The notes under the pieces were generated by a model. It saw only the letters and a list, made by a program, of their open reading frames with translations, had not been told where the DNA came from and did not search any database. A stretch of DNA of 64,000 bases, taken from positions 27,585,001 to 27,649,000 of the forward strand of contig NC_091020.1 of NCBI RefSeq assembly GCF_041296385.1, read 5' to 3'. The DNA is from Aphelocoma coerulescens. Taxonomy: Eukaryota; Chordata; Aves; Passeriformes; Corvidae. The first letter of the stretch is position 1. Each line of letters begins with the position of its first letter. A program made the position numbers and the translations under genes. Of the stretch, positions 52,119-63,660 are shown piece after piece.

Positions 52119-53138
52119 TTATCTAAAGTAAAACTTCATTTACTGAACTACCCTGTGACTATACAAAGCACTTTGGCTATTGCAATAGTTCATTTTTTAT
52201 TAATAATATGAAAGGGAGCCAATTCAGAAGCCTCCAAAACCCTTCATTTTTCTACTGAAGCCTTTCTCATTCATTATTTACATCCAAGAATTCTCCCTTG
52301 AAGCAAGACACATACATTTCATTTCCCTTTTTCTTTCATTCAAGACCTATTTAACTACAGCTGCAAAACAAAATATAAATACAACGTTAAAAAGTACAAT
52401 TTGAGTGAAACATCAAATAACTAACAGTGAAATAACTGACAATTTTTGGTTTAGGAAAAATGCTCTCTTCCTCTTCTGCTGCTTTTTGGAGATGTTTCAC
52501 TTCTAAATCTACTTAAGATAGAAAGTCTACTGAACTGAGACGTTATAATCATATTTGCTGATTGCTTTAGCAATTGTCTCCTGCAATCTTCTAAACAAGT
52601 CATTAGACTCCCACTGATGGTTTCCAGGATAGAAAAAGATAACATGAACATCCAACAATCATTATTTTTTTCAGTCCAGCTGTACTCACATCCCACATTC
52701 ACGCATTTAGGTCCGAACACATCATAGGCTGCTATTACTGTGCAAGGCAAATAGATGATGACCTGAAGGAGCTAAGACTGTTTTTTAGCTCCTCACATTA
52801 CCATGAGTCAGAGATCTTCAGAACTGTGCATCCATGGGAGGAAAACAGAAACTAATCACCCCAGGAGCTGTGGGTTTAATTGCTGCTTGCACCTCCCAGC
52901 TCCTCCTCAAGCCCTGCAGAGCAGCTCAGCACTGGCAGCTGTGGTCCCAAAGAGGTATCATGTCCTCAGGGGTGCACCTTCTCTGGAAAAGCAAAAGGCC
53001 AAAATTCACCTGCTCTCAGGAAAGTCAGTTTGATAAGGATTGTTTCTGATTGATAAAGATCTGTTTACTGCATGTATTTGCAAGGTAAAGTTCTAAGTTA
53101 CCCCCAGACAGTTTACCTTCACAGCTATAGTGCTAGCA

Positions 53139-53272
53139 GGTTTGGGCATTTTTTGGAGGTTTTTTTATGGCTTTGTGGTGGTGTTCTGGGTATTTGGGCT
53201 GTTTTGGTGGGAGGCTTGTTATTGTTATTATTCTTGGATTTGGATTTTTTGTTTTTATTTTGGTTTTATTAA
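53139..53272 (+). repeat. G/T-rich low-complexity stretch
   Basis: The + strand is made almost wholly of G and T with few A or C, including GGTGGTG, TTATTGTTATTATT and TTTGGATTTGG runs. The overlapping open frames here on both strands (tryptophan/phenylalanine-rich on +, lysine/proline-rich on -) are products of this composition, not genes. Confidence 0.75.
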
Positions 53273-53528
53273 AAGGGAGATAGTTTATATACATCTCTGC
53301 AAAGAAATTCCAGGATTTACTGCAATACAGCAACAAAACAGATTTATATTACTGACTGTTGTTCCCATGGGTGAATAAATTAGTACATCAGTAGCTGGAT
53401 AATTAGATTAGATGGCAAGCCTGGTTGTGAAGGGAAAGGAATATCTTTTGGTATTTCTTACCATCTTATCTCCATGTTGCAAGTTCCTTAGCCAAAACTG
53501 GCAAATAGTGGTAAGTCTGAGCTTTGTT

Positions 53529-53561
53529 CATGTCCCCTATTACCCAGTCTAATAGGACATG
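53529..53561. other. Hairpin: 12 paired bases, 2-nt bulge, 7-nt loop
   Basis: CATGTCC, two bulged C, TATTA, loop CCCAGTC, then TAATA and GGACATG pair as an almost perfect inverted repeat. Its loop and right arm are duplicated 50 bp downstream (see 53541-53609). No protein or RNA family recognised. Confidence 0.65.
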
Positions 53562-53609
53562 ACTCCAAGCTTTTACATAAGCCCTTTTTTTACCCAGTCT
53601 AACAGGACA
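53541..53609 (+). repeat. Local direct duplication, two 19-bp copies 50 bp apart
   Basis: TACCCAGTCTAATAGGACA at 53541-53559 recurs as TACCCAGTCTAACAGGACA at 53591-53609, with one mismatch and an offset of exactly 50 bp. The 31 bp between them is not obviously duplicated, so this is a short segmental copy, not a longer tandem array. Confidence 0.8.
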
Positions 53610-55798
53610 AAGTTCTAGCTCTTTCTGAGCTGTGATAGCAACTTCTTAGCTCTGCTTAGATTGCAGCATATATTAGCATAATGGTTACAACTTAATTTGC
53701 TCCTATTCTTGTTGATTTACCAGCTTGTTAGCATCTGATCATCCTTTCCCATCTGCCTCTGGGGTGGTGAAGATGGCTTTGATACATTAGAACTACAGCA
53801 TAGTCAAAGTTATTCCTAATCACATTTAATGATTTCCACCCCCTTCCCCACGGCAACACAGCACAACCCAAAAGGGAGCTGGATGAACACAGTCAACTCC
53901 TCCCAGAAGAAGTGTGACAATCCAGGAGGTCACAAGCCCTTTCCCTGGCCAAAGTGCAGCATCCCTGGGTCTCACCCCTAAAGGAGCATGGCAGAGAAAG
54001 CACAGATCCAGTGGCAGTGGAAAAGTGTGCTGGTGGTAAGGACTAATAACAAGCAGGAGTGAATGTTGAAATAAATTAGCAATAGAGAAGAAGTAAAATG
54101 TCCACCACAGATGACTTCAAAGAATAATGAAAACAGTGTCTAGGAAGGTGCAGGCAATTGCTCCTGTGGTGACAGACTGATGTTCACTTGATATTCCTCC
54201 CCAGGCTTCCTCCCCCTCGACAAAAAGTCCCCTCTGCAGTTCCTCCCTCTTGCTCTCTGGGAAGAGATACTCATTTCTACAGTCCCACACAGCACAGCAG
54301 GGGACAGGGCAGGAGTGCCCTGCCCAGTGGCTGAGGTCCCCTTGGAGGGCAGATCCAGGGATGTAGGGCACTTCCATGTCTCCATGAGCAGGATTCCAAA
54401 CAGACTAGGTTTTCCTTTGTTATAGTCCTTTCCCCATAGACATGGCCTCATCCACCTCCAGCAGTTTCCCTCACACCCACTCTTGGTGAGTTTGGCAGGC
54501 ACTGTGGCCTGCCAGAGTAATTTACTAGAAGGACAGAAGGAAATGATAAATCAGTTTCAAAACACATACACCCACAAAAATGCATCTTCATCACACACCA
54601 GTGAAACAGTTTCTCTGTCAGGGCAAGAGGCCACTGCTCTTCTGTGTTCCCAGGTCAGCTTGGGCAGCATTCACGTATTTGTTTAGCGTCACCTGGGCTT
54701 GGCAATGACCACTCTCTTTTTTGCTGTTTAGTTACAGAAATAAGTGGCAGTTGTTTCACTCCCAGCACTAGGCATTGGTAGAGGGCAGAATTCAGCCCAC
54801 AGTGTGGTTAGGGACATTCCTGGAACTGAGACTGTGGTGGCATTCTTCACCTTGTGGTTTGGCTTTACTGCATAATTGCAGATAGCACACAGGCAGCTTG
54901 CTAGCCTATGGAATAACCTAGGCAACAGAGCAGGAGGGCCTCTCTGCTGGCCTTTTTTTTTATAAATAAATGTAAGAAAAAATATAATTACCACAGTGTG
55001 ACCATGCCCATTGATGCAGTGGAGTGTGGAGGAGGAGGAGAGAATGTCCCACTACTGAGAATAGCTTTTAAGTATATACCATGCATTCATTAGCTTTGTT
55101 TACCCAGAAAAATGCCATGTAAGTCAGCAGTGGTGTAATTGGGTGTGTAATACAAATCCATTCTTTAGTTCAAAGGCACAATGAAAAGAAGGGGGAAAAT
55201 AATACTTCACACTATGAGGTTATTTATTGTTCAGCAAAGTAAAAAACCTGGTAAGAGGTTGTTTTCGTTTTTCTGACTATTTACTAATGATTTGTAAGCT
55301 TTTACTTTCATCAAGCACAGGCCAACTTTTACCCAACTGTGTCTGTTGAGAACAAAACATTTCAGTTTTATAATTGAAAAAAAATTGTTCCTATAAACAT
55401 AACTTAATTTTATGAAATAAGAGAAATCAAATATGATAGTGTTTTCTTGACTTTTCTGGCACCAACTTATAAGAAGTCATTTCCAGTTAAACTTTCAGCT
55501 TGCTGGAAACCAGATGTCTGTGGAGCCCTAGGGAAGGACAACAGGCAATGCTCAGAAATCAGGAGACTGAGCAGAGATGTCACTACCTCTGTTAGTATTG
55601 CTAGGAGAGGAGATTTTGCAGCTGTCAGTGAGCCCTCTCTGCCCAGCACACCTCACTGCCACCCTGCTTCACTCCACCACACCAGCTGTGAAACAGCACC
55701 TCAAACTGCTGAGCTGGGTGGCTGCACCATGGGATTCTCCTTCCCACACACCAACATCTGTCCCATGTGCTGGCACAAGAGGTGCTGAGACCCTGCCA

Positions 55799-55969
55799 CA
55801 GGCTGTCCAAAGAAGCTGTGGATATCCCATCCCTGGAAGTGTTCAAGTACAGGCTGGACAGGGCTTTCAGCAGCCTGGACTAGTGGAAGGTGTTCCTGCC
55901 TGTGGCAGGGGCGTTCGAACTAGGGGATTTTTAAGGTCCTTTCTGACCCAAATGATTCTGTGATTATAG
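55799..55969 (+). mobile_element. CR1 LINE 3' end fragment (about 171 bp)
   Basis: In order the sequence shows ACAGGCTGTCCAAAGAAGCT, CCCATCCCTGGAAGTGTTCA, AGGCTGGACAGGGCTTTCAG, CAGCCTGGACTAGTGGAAGG, a TGGCAGGGGCGTTCGAACTA segment, TTTTTAAGGTCCTTTCTGAC and ATTCTGTGATTATAG. This is the colinear end of the avian CR1 open reading frame region and 3' UTR. The terminal ATTCTATGAT repeat is decayed. It is 5' truncated and cannot code for protein. The GTTCGAAC motif resembles a tRNA T-loop but belongs to the CR1 consensus. Confidence 0.93.
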
Positions 55970-56650
55970 TTCTGACAGCCATGTGTTGGTCCTCTCATAA
56001 TCCCTGCACCACTTTCAATGCAAGAAAAAAAAAGATAAAGTAATAATTTGCATTTAGTTCTCACCTAGAAAGCAACCACATATCCCTTAGTGACAAATGT
56101 CAGCTGTTGCACCAAGACCTTGCCTACAGCTCTCTCCCTCTCGTTCTTTGTACACAGCTAGTGATAATAGCCATATGGCAAACAGCTAAAAGGCTTCAGC
56201 CTGGGTCTGCAATCCCAGCAGATGCTGGGTGTTCAGTTCAAGCAAGAGGAAAAATTCAAAGGAAGCAAGTTTGAGAGAGTTTAATGCAATATTATCTGTC
56301 TAGGAAAAGACACACAGTCACCACAGTTTAGGCTTTTCTGTTAAAATCTTATCCCAATGCTTCTCCAGAATCCTAAACTATATGAAGTAAGAAAACTTAA
56401 TTCTACACTACTCAAATGTAGGTATTAGAATTTATTGATGGAGCAGAGTATATATCAACTCTAATACACAGACAAAGATTTAAGCTTTTCTAATGACAGC
56501 CAAAAGCCTAAAGAGTAGCAAGAAAAATATTTAAAACCCAAATCAGAGTGTTGCCTGTTAGCAAAAGTACTGCTACAGTTTATAGTTATTAAACATTCCA
56601 GTTTAAGTCTGGTAAAATATAATCTTAAGTATCATCTGAGACCTGACCAG

Positions 56651-56739
56651 GTTTTTTTGGTGTTTTTTTTTTTTTTTTGTTTGTTTGTTTGTTTTTTTGT
56701 TTGTTTGTTTGTTTGTTTTTGTGTGTGTTTTTTTTTTAA
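56651..56739 (+). repeat. T-rich / (GTTT)n simple repeat
   Basis: A run of about 18 T is followed by repeated GTTT units, a T-rich interruption, more GTTT units, a short GTGTGTG stretch and a final T run. The 74-codon phenylalanine/cysteine-rich open frame beginning at 56657 is an artefact of this repeat. Length is likely polymorphic. Confidence 0.9.
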
Positions 56740-57934
56740 TTCATGGCTTTGTTTAATAGGTTTTAAATTTTTTATTGTACTTTATTTTAATTGTGAAAAG
56801 CCATTTCATGAGCTGGACAAAATTTTGGTCATCATCAACTTCTCAGTGCTCCAGGTATATGTTCAGCTAGATGAGCTGTAGCCTTATACTGTGTTGCAGG
56901 ATGTTCTTTTGGCAAGGAAAAGCAGAATAAATTACTTTTAGAGTTTCTAGCTGGCAGCATTACTGGCTGTATAAGAATGCAGGGTGGTTTTCTAAGACAG
57001 GACAGTTGTTTTAAGAAAACAAACTCCTCTCTCTATGGTTTTACTCTTTTCAACAAATTACACAAATGTTGATGCTGTTGCTCAGTATAATCAAAACCTC
57101 AGCAAGATTCTCAGGATTTTTAAGTTAAGACAAAATTTCAATCTCATTTTAATGCAAGTCAGCAACCTGTTAGCACAATGGGTCATTGAATTTTCAAAAC
57201 CCTTTCTCCCTGAAGTAAAGAAAAACATAAGAGACAACAGAAGGGTTTGCAGGGTCAAACAGCTTCTAAAAAATTTCCAGATAAGATTAGATAGGAAGAG
57301 ATTTGACAGCTCTGCAATTTATAGCCATTAAAATGCAAGATATTATTTAGAACTTTGTCCACCAGAAGGAGATGGTTCAGACAGGGAATCATGACTTCTA
57401 CCCTAGTCAAACATGTGGAGATAAAGAGTTAGATAAACTTTCCAGTAGAAAAGTTTAGTTTTGGCAAAGGTTTCCTTTCCTCTCTCTCAGAACAAACAGG
57501 TAAAACCGTTGTACAGGAGAAGGCTCTGAAATCCCTCCAAAATTTATTTGAAATATTTCATTAGTGTTGTGCAATAATGTTTTTCCAGTAGAGATTTATT
57601 CTTCTCACATCACAGAATGAATGTGGTGTTGAAAAGCACAGTATCTTTTATAATGCAGTGGCACTATGATACATCTTGTATTATTAAAACTTTTTGATCT
57701 TCAGGTATCTCCAAAGAAATTTTATTCCATGAAAAAAAATTCTACCTAAACTCTACAATATTCTGTTGTTTTGAAAATTCTGAGTAGCTCTTAAGATGAT
57801 TGGATTCCTGATTTCCCACATGCCCAGCACCTGCAAATTCTTAACTCCATTTTCTACACTCTGTCTTGCTAATTAAATAACTCTCTTGCCTCTGAAGGCA
57901 CAAAGCCAACAGGAGTCCTTTCTGTGCTTTGCAG

Positions 57935-58112
57935 CAGCGAGGCAGCAAAAGATTTGACAGTGACCTGCTTAGACCCAAGACCAGACTATGAAGAACACTG
58001 TTCTCTCTATGCTGACACAGCCTACAAGTGCTCTATTTCTGTATTTTGGTTATTTGGACAGTGCTTGGACTCCCCACTGCAGTTATATGCTTGGCCCAGT
58101 GCAGGCAGAAAG
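57935..58112 (+). other. Exon-like open segment (unrecognised)
   Basis: A strong acceptor (TCCTTTCTGTGCTTTGCAG) precedes and a strong donor (AAAG then GTAAGG) follows a 178-nt segment that is open in one frame. Its translation begins SSEAAKDLTVTCLDPRPDYE, includes five cysteines and no known domain that I recognise. The same frame stays open beyond the donor to 58181, and it has no ATG at its left end. The length is not a multiple of three. No partner exon was found within reach, so it may be a pseudo-exon or part of a non-coding RNA. Confidence 0.15.
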
Positions 58113-58257
58113 GTAAGGACAGGTTTCACCACCCAGTTTTCAATTAAAAAGGAAGAGTCAGCCATCCTCAGTCAGCAGTAGGTGATGGCAGCGAGCTGGT
58201 TACACAGAGTGATATTTTTCATGTTGCTTTGGAAAGGAACAGTCAGGAGGGGCATTG

Positions 58258-58330
58258 ATATTATTATCCTGACTTTAGAGGAATGAATGAGGAATAGGGA
58301 GCTGAAGGAATTAGTCTAAAGCGGAGCTTT
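58258..58330 (-). mobile_element. Possible, very decayed MIR-type SINE remnant
   Basis: ATATTATTATCCTGACTTTA and the following GAGGAATGAATGAGGAATAG, GGAGCTGAAGGAATTAGTCT recall the reverse complement of MIR (attattatccccattttaca, gatgaggaaactgaggcaca, gagaggttaagtgacttgcc). The alignment requires several mismatches and I could not test it. It lies about 115 bp upstream of a 26-A tract. It could equally be chance similarity. Confidence 0.2.
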
Positions 58331-58444
58331 CTTGCATGATCAGAAAGAGCAAGAATTCTTAATGTCCAGTCCATGTTCTCAGGCTGTTTCCCTGCCAGGA
58401 CAATGTATTCAGACTAAAAATAAAAGTACATTTTTATTTCCACC

Positions 58445-58470
58445 AAAAAAAAAAAAAAAAAAAAAAAAAA
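58445..58470 (+). repeat. Poly(A) tract, 26 A, preceded by AATAAA
   Basis: The longest homopolymer of the window, 26 A. AATAAA occurs at 58419-58424, 20 nt upstream, giving the arrangement of a polyadenylated RNA 3' end. The sequence upstream is not recognised, and the downstream flank (GACGTTGCAACTG) is not repeated upstream within the part I compared. An open frame that crosses this tract (58332-58685) owes its lysine run to it and is not a gene. Confidence 0.92.
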
Positions 58471-60074
58471 GACGTTGCAACTGTTCACCCAAGATTAGTC
58501 ATCTGTGGTCATTTCTACACCAAAGAATATATTTAGAATCAGAGTGGACATTTTGCCCATCAAACAGGATGCTACAATTCAAGTGGGAATTTGTACTTAG
58601 AAAACCCTTATGTCACACTGCTCAGGAGGTTCAGACAGCCTTGAACTCTGGGCTACAAAGCCTGAGATGGGGGAAGTACAGATGACAAAAAAACATCATC
58701 CTGCATTTGAAGCAAGTTAAAGCTTTGAGAAATAATCCAATTGCAGGGAAGAAACCCTTCTATTTTATCATCACGTTGATCAATATTTTTTTTAACTGAC
58801 CATACTGTAAAAGATATTTTCTACTGACATTTGACAGAAGAAAAGAGAAAGTTTTATGACTAAAGAAAGTCAGTAAATCACTTCCCTATTCTTCTGCTGA
58901 TAATATCTCTCTGTCACTCAGCAAGCCATTTTCCATTATTGCTACCACAGTAATGTAGAATCTTTTTTACTCCTTGAAAAGAATATTCATCATTCATAAA
59001 TAACCCCTCAGTTGTTTCACTTTATCTCTTACTAAAACTGTTCCCTCCTAATCTCCATTTTTCTCTGGATTCTTGCAACTTTCATGTAATTCATTCTTGT
59101 CCAGAAAGATCTGTTAACTTTCTGCATCAAAATGTCAGAGACTGAGGAAAATTTCTCCTGAAATGAGTTTCCTCAGTTCTTCAGCTCTGACCTTTTAAAC
59201 TGTGAGCCTCTTTACCCAGGATGTCTTTCATGATCTCAGTGACTTTAGTTAAAACGTTCACGTCCGAGGAAAAGGAGTATTGAGCTAGAAAACCATTTTC
59301 TTCCTACTATGGGAATGCCTTCAAAAGATCTACTCAGGCCCTTCTGTTAACAGACTATTGACCATTTTTTGATTGCCCTCTCTTTTGCTACCCTCCGTAA
59401 GGGCTACCTTTGCCCAAGTTTCCCCTCACTTTTGGGTTAAACCTCAAAGACTTTCCTCATAATACCTTTATATACCAGAAATACCGTTCTTTTCCAGTAT
59501 TGTGTCTTATCCCAGGTGGAGAACTGGGGCTCTAAGCTTATTTCCACTCTTTCTACTGACATCATCAGTGGTGATGAATGAGAACAATTTAAAATTGCTC
59601 TAGCCTGATAGGGAAAGTTCTATATTCTCACTATTATCCTCTGCACAGAAATAAGGTAAGAGCCTGCTACTCTATGTCATTTGAAATGGAAAACAGCCCC
59701 TCCCTCACTTGGTTTTATGGCATAGAAAAGGTGCACACATAGTTGCCATAGCACATCTCCAGGTCAATCAGTTTTGTTGAGGATTTGACCTTCCTTTGTT
59801 GCGCTGATCTTCCCAAAGATCTTTTACATTTCAACTTGCAAAAGCACACAGAGTATTTAACCTTTCCCAGATACACCCTGCATGAAGAAGTTGAGTTTCG
59901 CTATCTTTTTTGCAAACAAAAGAGGCTCTTAACCTTTTAGCAGTCACTTGTAACAAACTGGAGTGTCTGTTAAGTACTAAACTCCAGCACATGCTTGAAG
60001 AAGTAGCTTTATACCCACTGGTCTACAATCTACATTCCCATCAGACCTTGTTTGGGAAAAGTTGAGAGCAGAAT

Positions 60075-60647
60075 TCAGCTGGTTTAACCCCAGCTGGCGA
60101 CCAAGTACACACAGCTTCTCACTCAGTCCTCCATCAATGGGATGAGGAGAGAATCAGAAGAGTAAAAGTAGAAAAATTCATGGGTTGAGATGAAGACACT
60201 TTGACCTGTAAAGCAAAAGCTGTGCACATAAGCAAAGCAAAAAAAGGAATTCATTTGCTGCTTCCCATCAGCAGTCATCTTCAGGACACCAGGGCTCCAT
60301 TACAAGCAATGACTACTTGGGAAGACAAACATCAAATCCCAACAACCCTCCATTCCTTTTTCCCCAGATGTACATAATGAGCAAGGTGCCATATGGTCTG
60401 GAATATCCCTGTGGTCATTTGGGGTCAGCTGTCCTGGCTCTGTCCCCTCCCAGCTCCTTGTGCACCCCCAGACTGCTCACTGGTGGAGTGCAGTGGGGAG
60501 CGGAAAAGGCCCTGACTCTGTGTAAGCACTGCTCAGCAGTAACAAAAACATCTTTTTTATCAACACTGTTTTTTCCAGCACAAATCCAAAATACAGCTCC
60601 CTACCAGCTGCTTTGAAGGAAACCCTGCCCCAGCCAAAACCAGCACA
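60075..60647 (-). mobile_element. Solo LTR of a related avian endogenous retrovirus, - orientation
   Basis: Read on the minus strand, the element starts with TGTGCTGGTTTTGGCTGGGG near 60647 and runs to a degraded end (TTAAACCAGCTGA) at 60075, where this type normally ends in ...CA. Shared landmarks with the + strand LTR at 48146 are AGTGTTGATAA in U3, the AAGTCAAGG-like motif (here AGAGTCAGGG), and a U5 containing CTCAACCCATGAA, ACTCTTCTGATTCTCTC and GGGTTAAACCA. At about 573 bp it is essentially full length. The R-region polyadenylation hexamer is mutated (AAAG in place of TTAAA), the TATA region reads TATGTACA, and the 3' CA is lost, so it looks old and inactive. No internal retroviral sequence flanks it, so it is a solo LTR. 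A 99-codon open frame at 60317-60616 on + lies wholly inside this LTR and is not a gene. Confidence 0.85.
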
Positions 60648-63558
60648 AGGAGTTTGCATTGCCATCCTCTCCTTAAGAACTCTTGGTGCATGTTACTTCC
60701 ATGGCCTTTTCAAGCCATCTGTATTTTTGGCCTTCAAAACACATTCTACATAGCACATGATTATATTGCTGACACTGCCTTCAAAGTTATTTCTGTTCAG
60801 ACCTTCTACATTATTTCATTTGGCCTTCATTTTTTGTCCTGACTGAAAACATCATTCACTATCTCTTTCCTGAATGACAGTATATCATTCCAAGCCCATC
60901 ACTGTGCACATTCAGTTAGGGGAAAATTCTTCCTCACGGTCATTACTTTGCTTTTAGTAACAAAGAATTATTTTGCCACTTTCATGTTCTGAAATTCAGG
61001 ATGGTGAAGGCTTCCTACTCCTGTATCAAGTCTTGATTCTGTCTTTCCACTCACCCCTTTTCCCTATTGTTATGAACATAGAGTTTTGCCTCTTGCCCAA
61101 ACTGATTTTCTTTCAAACCATCTCTCCAAATGTACTACTTGCATGATAAGAGCCAACTTAGTTACTACAGAAACCTCTGGCTAAAATGAACCAGAAGGGG
61201 TTTTTAGGAAACTAGCTATACCACAGTATCCAGGTAATTTTCCTTCACAAATATGTATATTTGCTTGTATAAAAATGAAGAGTTGCAACTTCTCCCCAAA
61301 AGGACACATTAAAATGAACAGACATACAATTTGGATAACAAGTAGCAGCTATTTTCCACAGGTTTGTGGTTTTAAAACCGCAATCAGTAGTTCAATAATT
61401 TTGCATTTTCTTTCTTCTTGAAATCTTGGTCAAGCATCCCCAATATAGGCACTTGCTGCTCAACCTTTTTAGAACTTTATTGCTTTCCTTTTGGGAAGGG
61501 AGGGGTAGACCTTCTTTTACCTCCCTTTTCCAGTAAAAGAAGACTGTTTTTTCCACTTCCAGTAAGAACAGTCTATTCTTTATCAAATTATAAAAACCTG
61601 TGTGGGAGTGAAAAACCAGCAAAAATAAGAAAGAGGGCACGGTAAATTAAAAGCAGCTAAGTATTCATACCATAGAAAAGAAAAGCAATATAAGTTTAAA
61701 TGACCTTCTTGCACTTTGATGGCAACTTTTCACATGCTTTATATAGAAATCCACTGTGCTTTGGGTTTCTGATGGGTTTTCTTGGACTAACTCTGGCTTT
61801 GATACTTGACAAGGAGACAGGCATTTGCAACGTTCCAGGAAGGTTTGGTAGAAAGATAAAGATATCTCTGTGTCCTTGTAGCACTCATAACAAAGATAAG
61901 GAGTTTTGAACAGAATCAACCTCTAACCCCTAACAGGATAACCATCCATCTCAGCCCCAGCTGCTAGGCTGAAGCAGGAAGGTTGTGCACTGCTATCTTC
62001 ACACAGAACTATCCCCACACCCTTAGATCCCTTTGACAAATCTATATCCAAATATATTCTCACTAATTACATTTAGTTTCTTTTTCCTCTCATTTTATAT
62101 GCCTTAGTTTTTCCACAGTGCTTGGCTAAACTTGTGAGATTATCTGAAAAGCAGTGGAAAGGTCGATAGGGTGCTGTTGGCATAAGAAGCAGGCTCACCC
62201 ATTGATGAGATCTGGGATCCAGTCAAAGAGAAATAGGATGTTATATGTAAGGTGGAGAAGATGACACCTCTAACACAAAAACTACCCCACCACAGTTCCC
62301 AAAACATACAGGAAAAGCCATACACAAAATAAGGAAGTTGGTCTCTAGGTACAATTCTTACAGGCTTCCCACCAGACACGAAAACATTTCTTAATTAAGT
62401 ACACAAATCCTTGAAATTAACAGGGGTGAAGCTGTAGGATCTGAATTATGGGGGTAAAATTAAAATAATTTCTCACTTATAATTAACTGGATGACAGCTG
62501 TGAATGGGACAAATCCTGACCTTGTGATCTGAGCTTGGTCACTGCTGCCTTCTCGCCTGTATTCCACACCACTCCTTTAAAGGAACTGGTTCTGTTATGC
62601 TCAGATAACCTGAATGCACACACAGCATGAGGGCTTGGAGGGAATCTTCCTCTCACAGGATGATAATTATGAGTGCTATTAAGCTATGGGGGGAAAGGCT
62701 AGGGTGAAAAGAGAAGTGTCTGGGATTTTTTGGGAGTAATGGAGGGATGGGAGGTGGCAGGAGGGGGTTCAGCAGGGGTAGCTTATGGGGTTTTTAGGTG
62801 GGAAAAATATAACTATTTAACTCCAGCATACACAAATCTGGATTAGAATTGTTGAGACCACTGAACTGCAGACACCATAAACATCACTGTATTTAGATTA
62901 GGGAGAATATACCTAAATCCCCTTTCTCTTTAGACTAAAGGGATTCTCTAACCCTACGAGCATAGCCACATGAAAGAGAAAGGCAAGGAAGCAAAAGGAA
63001 ATCTTTGGTGGTTGTTGTGTGTTCAGACGTGGAGCCCTCAATAGTTCACAGAACAGTAACTGAAGTGAGCAGTGCAGGTTTCTGGCTGTCTGATCACCCA
63101 AGAAAAAGATAAACACTTAAGAGAAACAAATTATATAAGCAACATGAGTGCAAGTAAAGTGATTTGGGAAAGGGCAGCTTTCTCTCTACTCACTGCTGAT
63201 GAAAGCTGGCAGTCAGCAGCCAGAAGCTCTAGGCACTGCCTGGTGGATTTCAGAGAGCTGTGCCTTTGAAGAAACTGCAAACATGTAGCAAGTGACAAGA
63301 GTAATCAGTCAGAAGAAAGCATGTATTGCATTTTATCAAATCAGAGCGTGCTAACTGTTCCAGAGAGCACCTCTAAAATAAAAAATATCCAGAGCATTAG
63401 GATAAACACCTCAAAAAGCATTAGTGATAGACATTAAAATGACTTGTAGCACAGAGGCATTTGCTGTAGACACAGGCTGCCATGACACATTTAAGGTGAA
63501 AGCTAAAATAAAAAAAATATATATGTCAAGCTACTTCTGGTCTTAGAGGCAGCAACAG

Positions 63559-63593
63559 AAGTTCTAGTGACATTTACCAAAGTTCTAGTGACA
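63559..63593 (+). repeat. Short direct repeat, 14 bp twice with 21-bp period
   Basis: AAGTTCTAGTGACA occurs at 63559-63572 and again at 63580-63593, identical in both. The intervening TTTACCA has no counterpart, so this is a simple local duplication. Confidence 0.8.
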
Positions 63594-63643
63594 GTGAGCA
63601 TCTACCAGATTTGCAAGGATCTCTGCCTTTCTTTGTCAGAGCC

Positions 63644-63660
63644 CATGTGCATGCACACAT
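63644..63660. other. 17-nt alternating purine-pyrimidine tract with 12-bp palindrome
   Basis: CATGTGCATGCACACAT alternates strictly, with the perfect palindrome TGTGCATGCACA at 63646-63657. Weak Z-DNA or cruciform potential; may be chance. Confidence 0.5.

Larger units (their letters stand above)
48698..55798. other. Non-coding DNA between the + strand LTR and a CR1 tail
   Basis: AT-rich, with A/C-rich (52057-52118) and G/T-rich (53139-53272) low-complexity tracts and the hairpin/duplication near 53.5 kb. A moderately GC-richer part around 54,120-54,500 holds overlapping minus-strand frames (longest 120 codons) with no recognisable product. No LTR-internal retroviral sequence follows the LTR. 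Confidence 0.55.
55970..60074. other. Non-coding DNA between a CR1 tail and the - strand LTR
   Basis: Contains the (GTTT)n repeat, the 26-A tract, a possible MIR remnant and the exon-like segment at 57935-58112. Otherwise AT-rich with no recognised gene or RNA. Confidence 0.55.

Noticed and set aside
54140..54502. 120-codon minus-strand frame
   Set aside because: GC-rich local composition with an overlapping second minus-strand frame; no domain, no splice evidence.
55911..55921. GTTCGAAC, resembling a tRNA T-loop
   Set aside because: It is part of the CR1 consensus; no acceptor stem, D-loop or anticodon arm surrounds it.
55577..55963. 128-codon + strand frame
   Set aside because: Its second half is the CR1 3' end at 55799-55969. 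The first half has no recognisable product.
56657..56881. Phenylalanine/cysteine-rich frame
   Set aside because: Translation of the T-rich (GTTT)n simple repeat.
60317..60616. 99-codon + strand frame
   Set aside because: Wholly antisense inside the minus-strand LTR at 60075-60647, so it is repeat sequence.
62686..62803. G-rich stretch as a G-quadruplex
   Set aside because: The tracts of three or more G are separated by loops longer than 7 nt in part, so it is a poor fit compared with 27069-27093.
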